Below, piece after piece: positions 1 to 12,153 of a DNA stretch of 64,000 bases. How positions within the stretch are numbered: position 1 is the stretch's first letter; each line of letters starts with the position of its first letter. The translations under genes and the position numbers were made by a program. The notes beneath the pieces were generated by a model. The model was given only the letters and a program-made list of their open reading frames with translations, searched no databases and was not told the origin of the DNA. This stretch comes from Lumbricus rubellus (Eukaryota > Annelida > Clitellata > Crassiclitellata > Lumbricidae): NCBI GenBank assembly GCA_945859605.1, contig OX243828.1:24243609-24307608 (forward strand), written 5' to 3'.

Positions 1-685
1 TTTTCTCTGTGCTATCAAATAAACGTGTTTTGATCAGTGTTTGCCTTCATCGCATAGGCTTATACAAAATTATACATTGCGCGGTGTAGACGTAGGCCTA
101 TTTCTAAATTTTTTGCGGCTCTGCGCATTTGTTGATGTTATTTCTTTTTTGCTTTATAATTGTTAGAAATAAAAAGTGCTAATTCTAATTAGACCTACAT
201 GTATATAGGCTTTGTAGAAAGATCCATTCTTGAATGTTTCATTGATGCAGAGAAGTTATGTGCTCACAGGCCACAGGGTCAGACCAAATCCCCGAAATCT
301 GAATCCCCGAAAACGCTGAAAATAGGCTACACAAAAACCCGGTTTCCCGGAAACAGGTTTGTAGAAAGCGGCCGAATTCCGAAAGCTATTAAGAGTTAAC
401 TAAATAAATTGCAATGATTCTGCTAGTGTTACTGATAACACAGTTTAGTGTCTAAAATTTCAGGTCGCGCCAGACAATCGATTTAGGGGATCCGGTCTAT
501 GTACCTTTTGAAAATTCGGGCCGAAGTTGCTTTGCAGTTTGCACACCTCTGTTCTTAAAGAATGGAATCAACTAAATTAGATCTACCTAGTAGTCTCCTT
601 AATGAACTTCTTGGTCTTGCTTTGTTCCTTTTCTGCAAGCGTTTGAAACCTATTTTCTTTGATTTTGGTTTGGTGCTGTCAGGTC

Positions 686-735
686 GGGAGCACCTCTGCG
701 GTGTTTCTTTGAAGTGGCGCTATATAAATTTATGA
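686..735 (+). mobile_element. SINE/LINE tail fragment
   Basis: The words gtcgggagcacctctg and gaagtggcgctatataaa match the 3' tail shared by the tRNA-SINE family and LINE ends elsewhere in the window. No tRNA-like head is present, so this is a 5'-truncated copy. Confidence 0.55.
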
Positions 736-2327
736 TTACACCTACGACTGACACTTCCTTTGCAGCTCAAATGCACTGCCTTTCTGTCAAGCACCTGCCA
801 AGTTGCATTATTTTTATCCTGTCGGATGACTTTCCTCGTCCTGTTTCAGATGACTTTCCTCGCCCAGTTTCACATTTTGGAGTGGCTGCATGTGTGTCAA
901 ATTTAATTAAGCATAATGATGTGCTGTAATTGATTCATGGTCGTACTTTCTTTTTCTGCAGATTTACGTTGAAGATTACCGACATAGCAAAGAAGTGACT
1001 GGTGGCAATTAGGCGAAAGATAATGACCGCCAAAGTGAACATAGACCTACTTAATTTTGTCAGAGCATTTCACATCGTCGAGTTTCCAACACTACTATAA
1101 CAAGTTCCAAACGAGACTAAAGACATAAAGAAGCAGTTCTATAAATATTTATCGTTCCCTAGCATTTGAAGAAGGACGTCCGAAAGGAACACCATCTACG
1201 ATTATTATCTGCAATGTTGTTTCGGAACAGTCGTCCCTCAATCTATGTCTGTTGTGTCACGTGATTACGTCTGTTGACCTGAAAGAGCAATTATTCCGTG
1301 TGAAAATAAAAGCAAAAGCTTTTAATTACTCTTCAATTTAGAACCTGTAGGCCTATAACTCTGTGAGTTTGCTTCTTTTCTACAAATGCCTGAAGATGAT
1401 TTTCTTCTATCCTGATTTCATTTTTACAGGTTTTGAGCACTGACGAGCATGTATTGAAGTGCATGTGTGCATCGTAAATTTACAATTGCCTTTGATGGCA
1501 GAAATTGCGAGTTACTTGCCAGCTCAGGGTAGTGCCAAATTTTGCATGCTTGGTGACACACATCAGTGCACAACTTGCGAACTGCCCATGCAAACCAAGT
1601 GCACCTATCAAACACATTGTTTAGCATGACGGTAGTATCTAACATTTGAGATGTGAGCAGAAAGCAATTTCTTCTCAACATTATTGGTGATCATGAAGTG
1701 TTCGAATGAATTAGGTTTGAAGTGGATTTCTTTGAGTGGCGATTGGTTGGATTTGATTTTAAATATGTTTCCCTATGCTTAGAGTCTTCGCCAACTGAAT
1801 TCATCGTTGCATGGATCGCTGCTCTGCAACCTCATATTTGATGAAATGCAATCCGAAAGCACGTTCAGTACAATGGCAAGGAGAATAAAGGATTTGTTGA
1901 TTTGTGTAGCTACTCGATTTGTCACCTACATTGCTGAACATGTTTGTCGCAAATTTTATAAGACAATTAAAAAACGGTGCAAATTCTCGTTAATTGTTTG
2001 CTCTGAAATTATTGTGTAAAACTGCAGTGCATATTGATTCAACGCAAAATTGCATGTGACTCGTTGTAACTTGTATCCAATATTCCCAGTCAATCTGATG
2101 TAAATGTTGTATGCTCTGTTTACTGAACATTGGTTTCGTTTTGTGTGTGGAAGAGCAACTGAATATGTTTCAAAGCAATTTTGGCCGAAGACCTTTCACG
2201 ACTCCGCTCAATGTGGTCAAGTCTAAGTCAATATGACGCAAGAACAAGTCTACGCTTCCAACGTTATCCGTCACTTCACGGCCACAGTGGTAAGCCTGTA
2301 ATATTATTTGCATGCACATGTGACATC

Positions 2328-2450
2328 TGCGTGGCACGGAGATGTACGGGCATGTTAATTTCGATGCTTTGGAGCCGGAAGGTTGTGGGTTCGAATCCAC
2401 CTCAAGCCGTCGCCGTGTAGGGACCTTGAGCAAGTTCTTCACTCGCAATA
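2328..2450 (+). mobile_element. tRNA-derived SINE, family 1, partial
   Basis: The block carries a tRNA-type B box (gggttcgaatccacctcaag) followed by the family body (gtagggaccttgagcaag, then cttcactcgcaat). The 3' part, with the GGGAGCGCCTCTGA tail, is missing; the sequence runs into an ACT microsatellite instead. Confidence 0.6.
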
Positions 2451-2489
2451 ATGATTGCTTATACGCTTAGCCCCAAACCCCTGATGAAC

Positions 2490-2503
2490 TACTACTGCTA
2501 CTG

Positions 2504-2561
<58 letters not shown>

Positions 2562-2592
2562 TACTACTGCTACTGCTACTACCACCACCACT
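2490..2592. repeat. (ACT)n microsatellite
   Basis: About 30 near-perfect ACT units, with some GCT and ACC variants at both ends, directly after a SINE fragment. Confidence 0.9.
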
Positions 2593-2741
2593 AACAACTG
2601 ATATTACTATTATGACTGAAATGAATTCCTGGTGAATACGCTAGTTATCAAGTGCGCACCAAGTACTTTAGAAATAAAAACCAGTTCTGGTTCGCTTCGT
2701 TTCGTTCATTGTCTTGCACGTTTGGATTTCGTAAATTTCAG

Positions 2742-2829
2742 GCACAGTACATTTTCATCCATGACTGCATTTCACTTGAGATTGAACGACTACGTAATTC
2801 AGAGACTTGTTACGAGGGCGTTTACAACG
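2742..2829 (+). CDS. orphan PTP-domain exon of a second R3-type receptor tyrosine phosphatase
   Basis: After a good acceptor (gtaaatttcag) the frame reads AQYIFIHDCISLEIERL, the segment following the QTE loop in receptor PTPs. The matching exon of the main gene (55913) reads [17 protein letters not shown]. Both begin in phase 0. The downstream end is less sure: a donor gtttgt at 2830 would make an 88-nt exon ending in phase 1, as in the main gene's 91-nt exon; gtaatt at about 2793 is an alternative. No other PTP exon is found between here and the main gene's start codon at 10887. The exon therefore looks like the second-last exon of an upstream tandem paralogue, with its earlier exons left of the window. 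A lone duplicated exon is the alternative. Confidence 0.65.
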
Positions 2830-3426
2830 GTTTGTCATCCAATAATAACTTTTTATTATTTAATCGGATGATGGTGCGGACGCCAGAGACGACTGCGTTG
2901 AAATTATGATAATAACGATGATAAATAACGATGATAATGACGATAATGATAATTTGGTCTAATTTCCAACTGACACAATGCAATACGATTACGATCAGCG
3001 ATGAAAGGATAATCTCAAGTTATTGCAGGAATTGAATTTAACAGTCGTTAGCCATGCAGGGCGCTCATCGCGTCCTAATGCTCAGTTTACCAAAGCCATC
3101 TACCGATTGTAAGGTTGAGTGAATTTTTGGGAGTGTAGCGGGATGCGTGCGCTCTTCGTCCCATGCAGAGTGTTCACCAGTTTACCATTACCCTAATACC
3201 ACTTCCCATGATCACGAGTGCTGCAGCTGTTTCTTAGTGACGTGTCTTTTCGAGAAAAATTCTCTCTCTTTCACTTTCCGGAAATTAGGTTCATCGATAC
3301 CACTGACTTGTGTCGGGAATATCTCTGATTTGTTGAGTGTCCATGGTTCAATCCAAGATACCTACGGTCCAATTTACCACAAACGGAAAGAGATTTATAC
3401 AGCCTACTTTCTTCCACTTGCACTGT

Positions 3427-3718
3427 CAAGGCCGTAGCTAGGGGGTGTTTGGGGTGTTTGAACACCCCCGAAATGAAATAGGCTAATGTCAAAATTAAAT
3501 AATGCGTTTACTAGCACACGATGTAAGAACCAAGGGGATTTCATTTTGAGACTCTTATTTTTGCGATATTTTACAGTATACAGATTAGATCCAACACCGC
3601 TACGAGAGATCAGGACGTTACTCCAAACCCGTAGTCACTTTTTCTGTTGCTTGTGGGCTTGCCCAAAGTAGGCCTATGGAAAAACACCCCCCGAAACAAA
3701 ATTCTGGCTACGGCCTTG
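3427..3718. mobile_element. hAT-like MITE, family M1, copy 1
   Basis: The 292-bp element starts CAAGGCCGTAGC and ends GCTACGGCCTTG, so the ends are inverted. It is flanked on both sides by TGCACTGT (3419-3426 and 3719-3726), an exact 8-bp target-site duplication typical of hAT elements. The interior has no transposase. A second copy of the same length lies at 47198-47489. Confidence 0.85.
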
Positions 3719-4192
3719 TGCACTGTTATTATCTGATGTCTAGCATTGAAAATTATTTAAATCTATTATAATATGATGCGATCATGCGGAAAGAAGTGAA
3801 TTTAGCCTACTACCGAAATCGAAATTCATTTTGAATTCTGTTTCTCTTTCAGATGCATAGAAGTTTACGAAGGTAGCCTACCTCCTATCCGCTGCACGCA
3901 AACGGCAACCAGATATTACAAGGTGATATTTTAAAGTTTTCTTGTGTGAATTAATTCATAATCCGGCACTTTACTGATGTCGATTTATCCTACATCTCTT
4001 CACAGAGTCCGATTGTGACTCGTTGTAGGTCTAGTAACCATTTCATAAACGTTTTATTTTACTAGATTGGTCTTACACGCATGAAACTTTAGAGCATAGA
4101 TTTAGAACTCATGGCATGTCTCGAGTCGGAAGAAAGAAACGTGAACTAGAGAGTTTTTTAAACGCTACATGTAGGACAGAAAAATGGTATGC

Positions 4193-4733
4193 GGACTACT
4201 GATTACAGGTCAACTGATCTAGGGACTACTGATCTAGGGACTACTGGTCAGAGGCAACTGATCAAGGTACTATTGATCACAAATTATACAACGCACATCG
4301 AACATCGAACGAATCATTAAACGACATGTTGGGGTCCGACTTGTTTGCAAAGAAATGCTAATTTAAACTCCCCACGCCCCTAAAATAATACAACAATTTT
4401 TTTTATTGAGCGTATAATCAAGTTTTTCGAGTTATACAATGGACTTCGATGTAGCCTATGTTACTTTGTGTTCTACCAGTCGTAAATTTAGTAAATTTAC
4501 TGAAATCGTTTGCTAATAACTAATTTTCGACAGTATTAACACTGAGTAAACCAATTCCGGTATTGAGTTTCGATCTATTAAATTGTTCTCTGATTTCAGT
4601 GATTGGGTTCCTTCTTACACAACTCGGACTGTGATCAATAGTACCTTGATCAGTTGCCTCTGATCAGTAGTCCCCTGATCAGTAGTCCCTAGATCAGTAG
4701 TCCCTAGATCAGTTGACCTGTGATCAGTAGTCC
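4193..4733. mobile_element. inverted-repeat element with internal 15-bp repeats in its arms
   Basis: The left arm (about 4193-4281) and right arm (about 4630-4733) are near-perfect reverse complements. Each arm contains tandem copies of a 15-bp unit (agggactactgatct), two in the left arm and three or more in the right. The roughly 350-bp centre is AT-rich and non-coding. No clear target duplication was found. It is most likely a MITE-like DNA transposon with subterminal repeats. Confidence 0.7.
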
Positions 4734-4898
4734 TAGAACCAGAAAAATAGGATCTGTTGTCCAATACGAACTAAGAATATAATTATGTGCTTTAATATTC
4801 CAGCGCTGAATAACAAAGCTACATCGGCTTAATGTTCGAACTCGATGGTCAAAGAACCAGATGATTATCCGAAGAAGCTGAATGGTCAAGGTGAACTG

Positions 4899-4985
4899 AG
4901 GTTCAATCCACCTCGTCTTCCAATACAAGAACCTCATTCCAGACGGCTGGTCCCACCACGGAAAAAGGGATGAAACGTCTTCTTG
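4899..4985. repeat. interspersed repeat R1, copy
   Basis: Contains the core ggtcccaccacggaaaaa also seen in modified form near 5870-5895 and 36690-36715, so it belongs to a dispersed family of unknown class. Confidence 0.45.
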
Positions 4986-5854
4986 TTGTATTCTAGCAAT
5001 AAACATTGTTACACGACGAATCAAACTATGGATTTCTATTGTTGTATATTTATTGTGATATTGTTGACATATAAGCCATTAAGACTACCGTATATTATAA
5101 TTTTGTATCGATGTTATTTAGGCTTTTGATATTTACTCAGACAAGTATTTCCACGGACCGTGTTTTAAAAGACTTCGTCACTCGAGAGTCCGTAATCAGC
5201 TACAAATCTTTCACCCTTGTCTTTCATTGTAGAGTTTTCGGGTGGAAACACAGAACAGTTCATCCCATTTAACTATAATTGATACTTTATATTCCCTGTT
5301 CAATAACCAATATATGCCTATTTGAGTAAACATACATGTATATAGTTATAGAGGCCATAGAGGTATACACTCTACACGCGTGAGTAGTTCGGCTATGTTT
5401 GTGTTATAGTGAACACTGTCACTGGTGCTATCTCATGGATTGCATGAGAGCGTGAAAAGTTGATCAGATAAAGTGGTATTCGGGGGTGACAGTATGCATT
5501 AGGAGCAGCAAAGATATTTTCAGAAAGGAGGACAGTTTGCCTAATCTAGCACGTCCATCCTCTGCCTGGGGCAGAGCGCTTGAATATATAGTGAAAGGTT
5601 ACATAGCTAAATTTTTAATAGCTGTTTTTGCAACTGATTTTTAACTGAAGATAAGCAACTACGAGGATTGCTGTTCACAAATGTAGAACCGTGCAATTCA
5701 TTTATTCATTCGTTCATTCAATAATTTCTGTATCGCCTCACCAAATGGATTACTCTACTCAGAAGTGCTCCCGACCTCAGCATGGCAGAAAGCGCACTTT
5801 CAAGTTGATTTTTTATGCTTCAGTAAAAGCCCCAGGTAGCAGGTATAGCTCTTG

Positions 5855-5960
5855 TGGTAGCCCATTTCAAACCACTGGGCCCACCACGGAAAAGGCTCTA
5901 TTCTGCATGGCTGCAGTTCGTGCGAATGGAACCAAGAGCACCGTTCTGTACAGAACGGAG
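5855..5960. repeat. interspersed repeat R1, copy
   Basis: Shares the core ccactgggcccaccacggaa with 4899-4985 and 36645-36750. Class unknown; no coding capacity is evident. Confidence 0.45.
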
Positions 5961-6239
5961 GGGCGGTGGATTCTAGGGAGGTTTCGACGGATAACGTACT
6001 CTGGGTCATTACTGATTAATTAATGCTGTGCAAACGATACGTTACTACCATTACAATAGGGACCAACAGTCTTCCGATGAGAAGAATATTTACTCTGGAT
6101 TTTATTTTGTATAACTAAAAGTCTAAAACGCTTAAACGTGACAATTATTTTATGACAATTTTATCATGAGTTTGATTTGATGTAGCCTACAATATATTCG
6201 TGCACTAAACGAAGTTGTAATGTTCAGAAGCGCGTTTGC

Positions 6240-6615
6240 AACGTCAGACGGAGAGATAATTGAGACAGACAGACAGACGGGTAACCGAGACACACAAACA
6301 GATATTATAACGTTACATCTGCAGATGCAGTCAATGAGAAAAAGAAGAAGATAGAGAAAGAGAGACAGATAGAAATAAAAACAGAGGGAGATAGAGAGAG
6401 AGCCACAGAGAGCCACAGAGAGAGCCACAGAGAGCCAGAGAGACAGAGAGAGAAAGAGAGATTAATAGGAAAGAGCTAGAGACAGACAGACATACAAACA
6501 AACAAAGATAGAGACCGAGAGAGGCAGAGTCAATATAGAGAAAGACAGACAGACAAGAGACAGAGAGAGACAGAGACAGAGACAGACAAAAGCACTATAG
6601 AGAAAAAAAGACAGT
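6240..6615. repeat. purine-rich (GA/GACA)n low-complexity tract
   Basis: Runs of GACAGACA, AGAGAGA and AGAGCCACAG units over about 370 bp, almost all purine plus C on the + strand. Confidence 0.85.
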
Positions 6616-7292
6616 GAAAGACAGTATTTAGGAAGTCATGATGACATATATTTATATATATAATATATAGGCCCTAATTATATAAATATAATATATATAT
6701 TTCATAGACATAGCCATTGGATCTTAAGGTTGGTAATTGATCCGTTTGAGGGAACAGTTCTGTAGCCTATAAGCAAAAGAAGAGTGAGTGAAAGGAAGAC
6801 GATGTGAGAAAGATTAGTGTGAAAAATCTGAGTGCTTTTTAAAGGCAGCATTATCTTACATGTAAGACAGACATATTAATAATAAAATGTGCTTACATGA
6901 CAACAGGGACTTCCGTGGTTAAGCACACAAGCGACAGGGAATTTCCAAGGAGAAGTGACAGGTCTCCTGCAGGATTTCCTGCTCTTTAACGAACAACAAC
7001 CAGATAGATTTATACCCAGATTTTTAGTCTACATGGTGGACCAAAAATACCCTTAGGATTTTTTACCAACGTCTTTGCAGAAGTAGGAATTATTAAATCA
7101 AATTTCAGAAACTTCGAGGCAATAATATTTCATATTTACGTACAACAGCCAAACTGCACCGAAATATTTAAAACAGAACAAATGTTGTATCACTTTTAGT
7201 GAGACCCCCTACCACTGTTTTTGACGATTCAAAAGCATGATGCAACAAAAAGTAACAAAAAAGCGATTTTTATTGAGTTACATCTCAATTCT

Positions 7293-7372
7293 TCTTCTTC
7301 TGGTTCTCTGCCCCTAGGCAGTTTCGGCTGTCCAATGTCGCCACTCTTCCATCCGCTGGGCCTTCTTCTCAA
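7293..7372 (-). mobile_element. LINE 3'-end fragment, family L1-like A
   Basis: The block ggttctctgcccctaggcag followed by tcggctgtccaatgtcgcc recurs at 16081 and 57709. At 57709 it is the C-terminal coding end of a reverse-transcriptase-type ORF on the minus strand. This copy is a short remnant. Confidence 0.6.
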
Positions 7373-8787
7373 TTAATTGTTATCAAATGAACTTGATATT
7401 GCTTCACAGCTTTTGTTCAATGTGTCCATCACCAGTAGGCTACATGTGCATCAGTATATCAACACCAGCACTTCTGCTATGAAGGAAGTTTGGGTCTAGC
7501 GATTGTCCAAATTCCTTTTTAAAATTGACTTTGAAGAGCACCCTTGGAGTTGCTCACCGCCTATGCTGTCATAGCAGATATGTCAACCATTGTAAATCAT
7601 CCCTTTTCTTACTCATCGCGACGAGATGATGTTTTTCCAACCCCGAAGCCATGCCTGAAGACCACCGTGACATTAATGGCTGATAATGATATAAAAAAAA
7701 TCAAGATTTTATTAGCCCAATTTAACATAGCCTACTGTGTGCTAAAATGCACCATTATTTTAAGATTGATTTTTTGCGAAATTTTCACCAGCCCAAATTC
7801 CAATGTTGCTCAGGTGTCTTTGGAAACCTTTTTGCCACTTGCTGAAATACAGGCTATTTCCACTAATTGCCCATTGAAATAATTTTCGCACTAGTCTACC
7901 GGTTTAAACAATTTATCTATCGTTTGCAGCTCGTCAGCCATGAATCCCAGTCACAAAGCTAAACAAAAAAAACATAAGTCACTATGACCCATGAATCACT
8001 AGCTTTCAGCGAAGAATACAGGAATAATGATTCAAATATCGACGCAACAATTATGGAGCAGCGCATACCGTGTAGGCTACTACTGTACTTAAAGAATTTT
8101 TTGGATAACCGATGAAGGCTACCGGTATATAGCCTACACATTGCACGTGCAGCGAACTAACGCTTGCCGCCTTGTATAAGGTTGACATAAGGGTCACTTG
8201 ACAGCGTTCCTCTCTCAATGCACATTGAGCTCCTGTCTCCTGAGCACTGAGTAGAATGACTGGCATGCCTGTATGCGAAGATAACCGAGGCAATCACAAG
8301 TGGTTAGATTAACGGCCTAGAGATACGATATCATAATGAATCAGAGCTAATTCAATACAAAAGATAAGACCGGCGAATAGTGAGATCAAGGCAATTGGTG
8401 TCGTAAGTTAATCTGAGCCAAGATGAACCGTCATGCACGTGGCAATATTTGCACGTAGAGAAAATAATTCGATCAGTGATCACAGGTCAACGCTTTCCAA
8501 CGAAACGTAAAATGTTCCGTATAAAAACAAGTCCATATTAAAACAATCCCCGATTGACATTAAGTCGCACTTAATACAAGTCCCGATTTGTAGTTCAAGT
8601 GTGACAACATTAGCGTCGCCCTCCTCCTTTACCCAGGCTTGGGATTGGCACTAACAAAGTGCGAGCAATGGCAGAGTTGATTAAAGCGCACTTATACACC
8701 TACTGAAGCAGAGCGAATATGCGCTTTCTGCGATATTAGGCCTATAATAGGCTACAGGCATCTATCATGTCGCACCATAATAATAAT

Positions 8788-8985
8788 ATTTTCTTTATTG
8801 AAAACAAATCGGTTGACAGACCGCAATAGCAACCGGTTACAGTGTACAATGTACATTTTTGCAACAGCAACCGGTTACAGTGTACATTTTTGCAATTTAA
8901 ACAATTCACAAGAACTCAGATCACAGAGTAGCCTACATAAATCTTAACTACTGACAGAACAGACAGCCTGCAATAATGGCGAATA
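8788..8985 (-). mobile_element. tRNA-derived SINE, family 2, 3' part
   Basis: Matches the body of the copies at 35308-35545 (minus) and 44371-44640 (plus): cggttgacagaccgcaa, aaccggttacag and gacagcctgcaat. An internal duplication of about 48 bp repeats the segment from aaccggttacagtgtac to the following gcaaca. The tRNA-like head is missing. Confidence 0.55.
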
Positions 8986-9589
8986 GCAGTTGAATCGTAG
9001 GATTATTGACAGTTTAAGCAGCATTGCTTGCAATCGGGTTGCACAATGAAGATTCTTTAGATGTGAAGAGAATTTCTATTGAGTAGTTCCTCTTGTTTCA
9101 ATACAAATTACAGGTGAATTCATGGAAAATACAAGTATTTCTATATGTGTGTGAAATATCCTGTTTTGCTAGCTTATGAGCAACAAGAAATATTCAAAAG
9201 TGTCACAGTCATTCTATGAACAGTTTGAACATGTCAAAGTTTCTGGGGGTAAATTGAGGAATTCCCCTTTGAAATATCATACCTCTAGCCTCCTATGGAC
9301 CAGACCTCTAGTGTTCTATCTACAGCTCCCATTAATCATGGTTATCTAACGGTTTAATAGCGACTATCTCAAGATTTCGCATTGCTGACAATCAGAAGTC
9401 AGCTTGCACGAAGAATGGTTTGGTATACCGGTATTATATGTTCTTTATACTTCCTGAATCGAAGAACCCGTATCCTTGAAAACACAACGTTATAATTATC
9501 GAGACCCCCCCCCACCTCTGCCTGAGCTCTGCGTGCATCTGCCCTACCTGTCTAAACTTATCAAGAGCAAATATCACTGCCAAGAAGCA

Positions 9590-9672
9590 CACACGCACAC
9601 ACACACACACACACACGCACACACCAACAAACAACCACCCACACACACACACACGCACACACATGCACACGG
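9590..9672. repeat. (CA)n microsatellite
   Basis: Two CA blocks with CG and AACAA interruptions. It precedes a SINE copy. Confidence 0.9.
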
Positions 9673-9853
9673 TGTCGTATGGTGTATTTATACATGCATA
9701 AGTCAATACACATGGTTTTACAAAGCCAATTTCCGGTCACGATCGTGCTTACAATGTAAGTTTCGATGAGTCGATTGTGTTAGATGCTCCACAACCGATG
9801 TCCGTTTAAATGGGTGACAGGCCAGCCAAGGTTCCCCCAAATACTTAATTTAT

Positions 9854-9985
9854 GGGGCGCGATGGTGTAGGGGTATGCTGGGAGCCCTGGAGCTGGAAGG
9901 TTGCGGGTTCGAATCAACCACGCTGTAATTGGGAGCGCTTCTGAGTAGGTTTCTTAAAGTGGCTTAACAAATGCTCATACTTACA
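9854..9985 (+). mobile_element. tRNA-derived SINE, family 1, internally deleted
   Basis: Head with an A-box-like ggcgcgatggtgtaggggta and B box (gcgggttcgaatcaacc), joined to the tail (gtaattgggagcgcttctga). The middle body present in other copies is deleted. A long TACA microsatellite follows the 3' end. Confidence 0.7.
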
Positions 9986-10482
9986 TACAATACAATGCAA
10001 TACATGCATATATACATGCATGCATATATACATACATGCATGCATACATACATAAATGCATGCATGCATACATGCATAAAATACAATGTCATACGTACAT
10101 ACATACATACATACATATATACATACATACATACATAATAAATAAATACATACATACATACATACGTACATACATACATACATACATACATACATACATG
10201 CATACATACACACATACATACACACACAAATACATACAAACATACATACATACATACATACATACATACATACATACATACATACATACATACATACACA
10301 CACACCCATGCATACATACATCATACATACATACATACATACATACATACATACATACATACATACATACATACATACATACATACATACATACATACAT
10401 ACATACAATGTCATACATACATACATACATACATAATTATATACATACATACAATGTACATACATATATACATGTATGCATG
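9986..10482. repeat. (TACA)n microsatellite array
   Basis: About 500 bp of TACA units with CACA, TATA and TGCA variants. Long apparent ORFs here (Tyr-Ile-His or Cys-Met-Tyr-Val repeats) are artefacts of a 4-bp repeat with no stop codon. Confidence 0.95.
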
Positions 10483-10886
10483 TATACCCACAAACCTACA
10501 CGCTATCATGGAAGCACATTCATATGCATGCCAACGTGCATACTTGTATTGAGTATATGTATAATGTTATCATTGGCTGCGATGATCTTTGGATAGATAT
10601 AGACCTCTAAGTGAGGCGTGTAGACCTACTTGTGATAATGAAGAGGCCTAAAGGTTCGCTGCCGAGAGATATCGAGAAGCTCTATAATTAAAATCAAGTT
10701 CTACCTAGCAATATCTATTGGATAAGATTTGTCATAGAAGCCGTAACAAGGAAGTGAAAATTGGATATGCCACGAATTATTATTCATTTGTCTCAATGAT
10801 GTGTCTATGACGTTCATGGTTACTGGTGATCGGTAGAGATAGTTTCAAAGTCGTAGGAGAACGATTCGGATGTTCTAGAGCCAAGA

Positions 10887-10925
10887 ATGGACGCAACGAA
10901 GTTCTTATGGATATTATCGCTAAAC
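10887..10925 (+). CDS. RPTP exon 1: start codon and first half of signal peptide
   Basis: ATG with purine at -3 and G at +4, reading [13 protein letters not shown], then donor gtaagt. Thirteen codons, ending phase 0. Joined to exon 2 it makes a continuous hydrophobic signal peptide, which is why this start is chosen. The 5'UTR and any upstream non-coding exon are not resolved. Confidence 0.8.
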
Positions 10926-12118
10926 GTAAGTGGCTTTGGACTACTTGTGGTTTTTTTGCTACTTGCGCGGTTTATTTGTACATTTATGATATATTGACGA
11001 TGGGTTTGCCCTGTAAAGAGAATTCCGGGTGATATTGATTCCAGACAACACACAGCATGCATACACAGCATTCAAGGTTTGAAGGGATAAGAGGGAAAGA
11101 CAGGCGAAGACTCTACGCTGGATTGTATACAGGTGGTTTAAACGAAAGCATGACAAATAGCCTACTTGAAGCAAGATTATAACGTTGAGAAGATCAATGG
11201 ACATTCACAAATATACCGGTCCTGATTTCCAGTTTGTTTGCACTGGAAAGCAATGCAACTTCTATACTTGATATTGTCCTCCTTCCGAAGTAGCCTACCA
11301 GGCTGTTTTAAAGGAATTTTTAGAACTGCAGAACCCCTTCTTTTCTTTCCATCTTACGTAGAAAATTACTTCCAATTGCAGGACAATTACTTTTTTGCTA
11401 GTTTTAACTGTAGAGAAGTGCTTCTACAATTGCACATTTTGTGTAGGCTACAATTGCACGCTAAAGTTCGAAAGTAGCTCAGAACATCTATGGTTTACAA
11501 AGTAATTTTGTGAGCAAAGGATTTAACTAAACTACCATTTAATTTAGCAGATAATGAGGTCACAAAAGCGCAACTAGATCCTATATCTCAACTAAGGATG
11601 AATTGATTACTGTTGATTCTTGTTGAACCATTGAAATTATGAACCTTGTTGTTCAGAACAAGGAAGGGAAAGGTTCACCATAATTATCGGCTAAAACGCA
11701 TATTTTGATGCATTTGCTTAATGAGTGGTGTACGCAATATTTGTGATGTGTGTGTTGGTGTACGCAATATTTGTGATGTGTGTGTTGGTGTACGCACTAT
11801 TTGTGATGTGTGTGTTGTTGGTTCGATTATTTTAATCAGATGATACGGTAGTTTTAGTCTCACCGTTTCAAGATTAAGTAACGATGAAATAATATCCTTA
11901 AGTTTTGTACATGACCTTCGCCGGAATAGTTATGAGTAATTTTGGATACGATCAACGTTTTCGATACGAAATGTTTCGATAATAATTATTTAATTAATAC
12001 AACGGTAAAACTAAACTGTAATTATATGACGTCATCTTGGTTACCGTGGTAACTCATTGTATCAACTAAGACTTTAAACGGAGAGATGGAGTTGCTTGGT
12101 TGGAATAAGTCGAGAAAG

Positions 12119-12153
<35 letters not shown>

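Larger units (their letters stand above)
1..2741. other. upstream non-coding stretch, probable intron of an upstream gene
   Basis: No convincing exon is seen. The stretch is AT-rich and holds a SINE tail near 686-735, a SINE copy near 2328-2450 and an ACT microsatellite near 2490-2590. Because a PTP-domain exon in + orientation follows at 2742, this stretch is most simply read as part of an intron of a gene that begins left of the window. That reading is inference. Confidence 0.4.
2830..10886. other. intergenic/5' region before the phosphatase start codon
   Basis: Apart from the repeats listed separately, no coding exon is supported. The final exon of the upstream paralogue and the promoter and 5'UTR of the main gene should lie here, but neither could be fixed. 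AT content is high, with several low-complexity tracts. Confidence 0.4.

Noticed and set aside
960..1012. Possible terminal exon (after tctgcag) reading IYVEDYRHSKE and ending in a stop
   Set aside because: It lies upstream of the orphan PTP exon at 2742 so cannot be its terminal exon, and there is no other support.
3853..3872. Short acceptor-donor pair that might be the last exon of the upstream paralogue
   Set aside because: In the required phase it gives a stop after two codons; possible but not distinguishable from chance.
9914..10596. Long ORFs on both strands rich in Tyr-Ile-His and Cys-Met-Tyr-Val
   Set aside because: They are translations of the TACA microsatellite, which has no stop in several frames.
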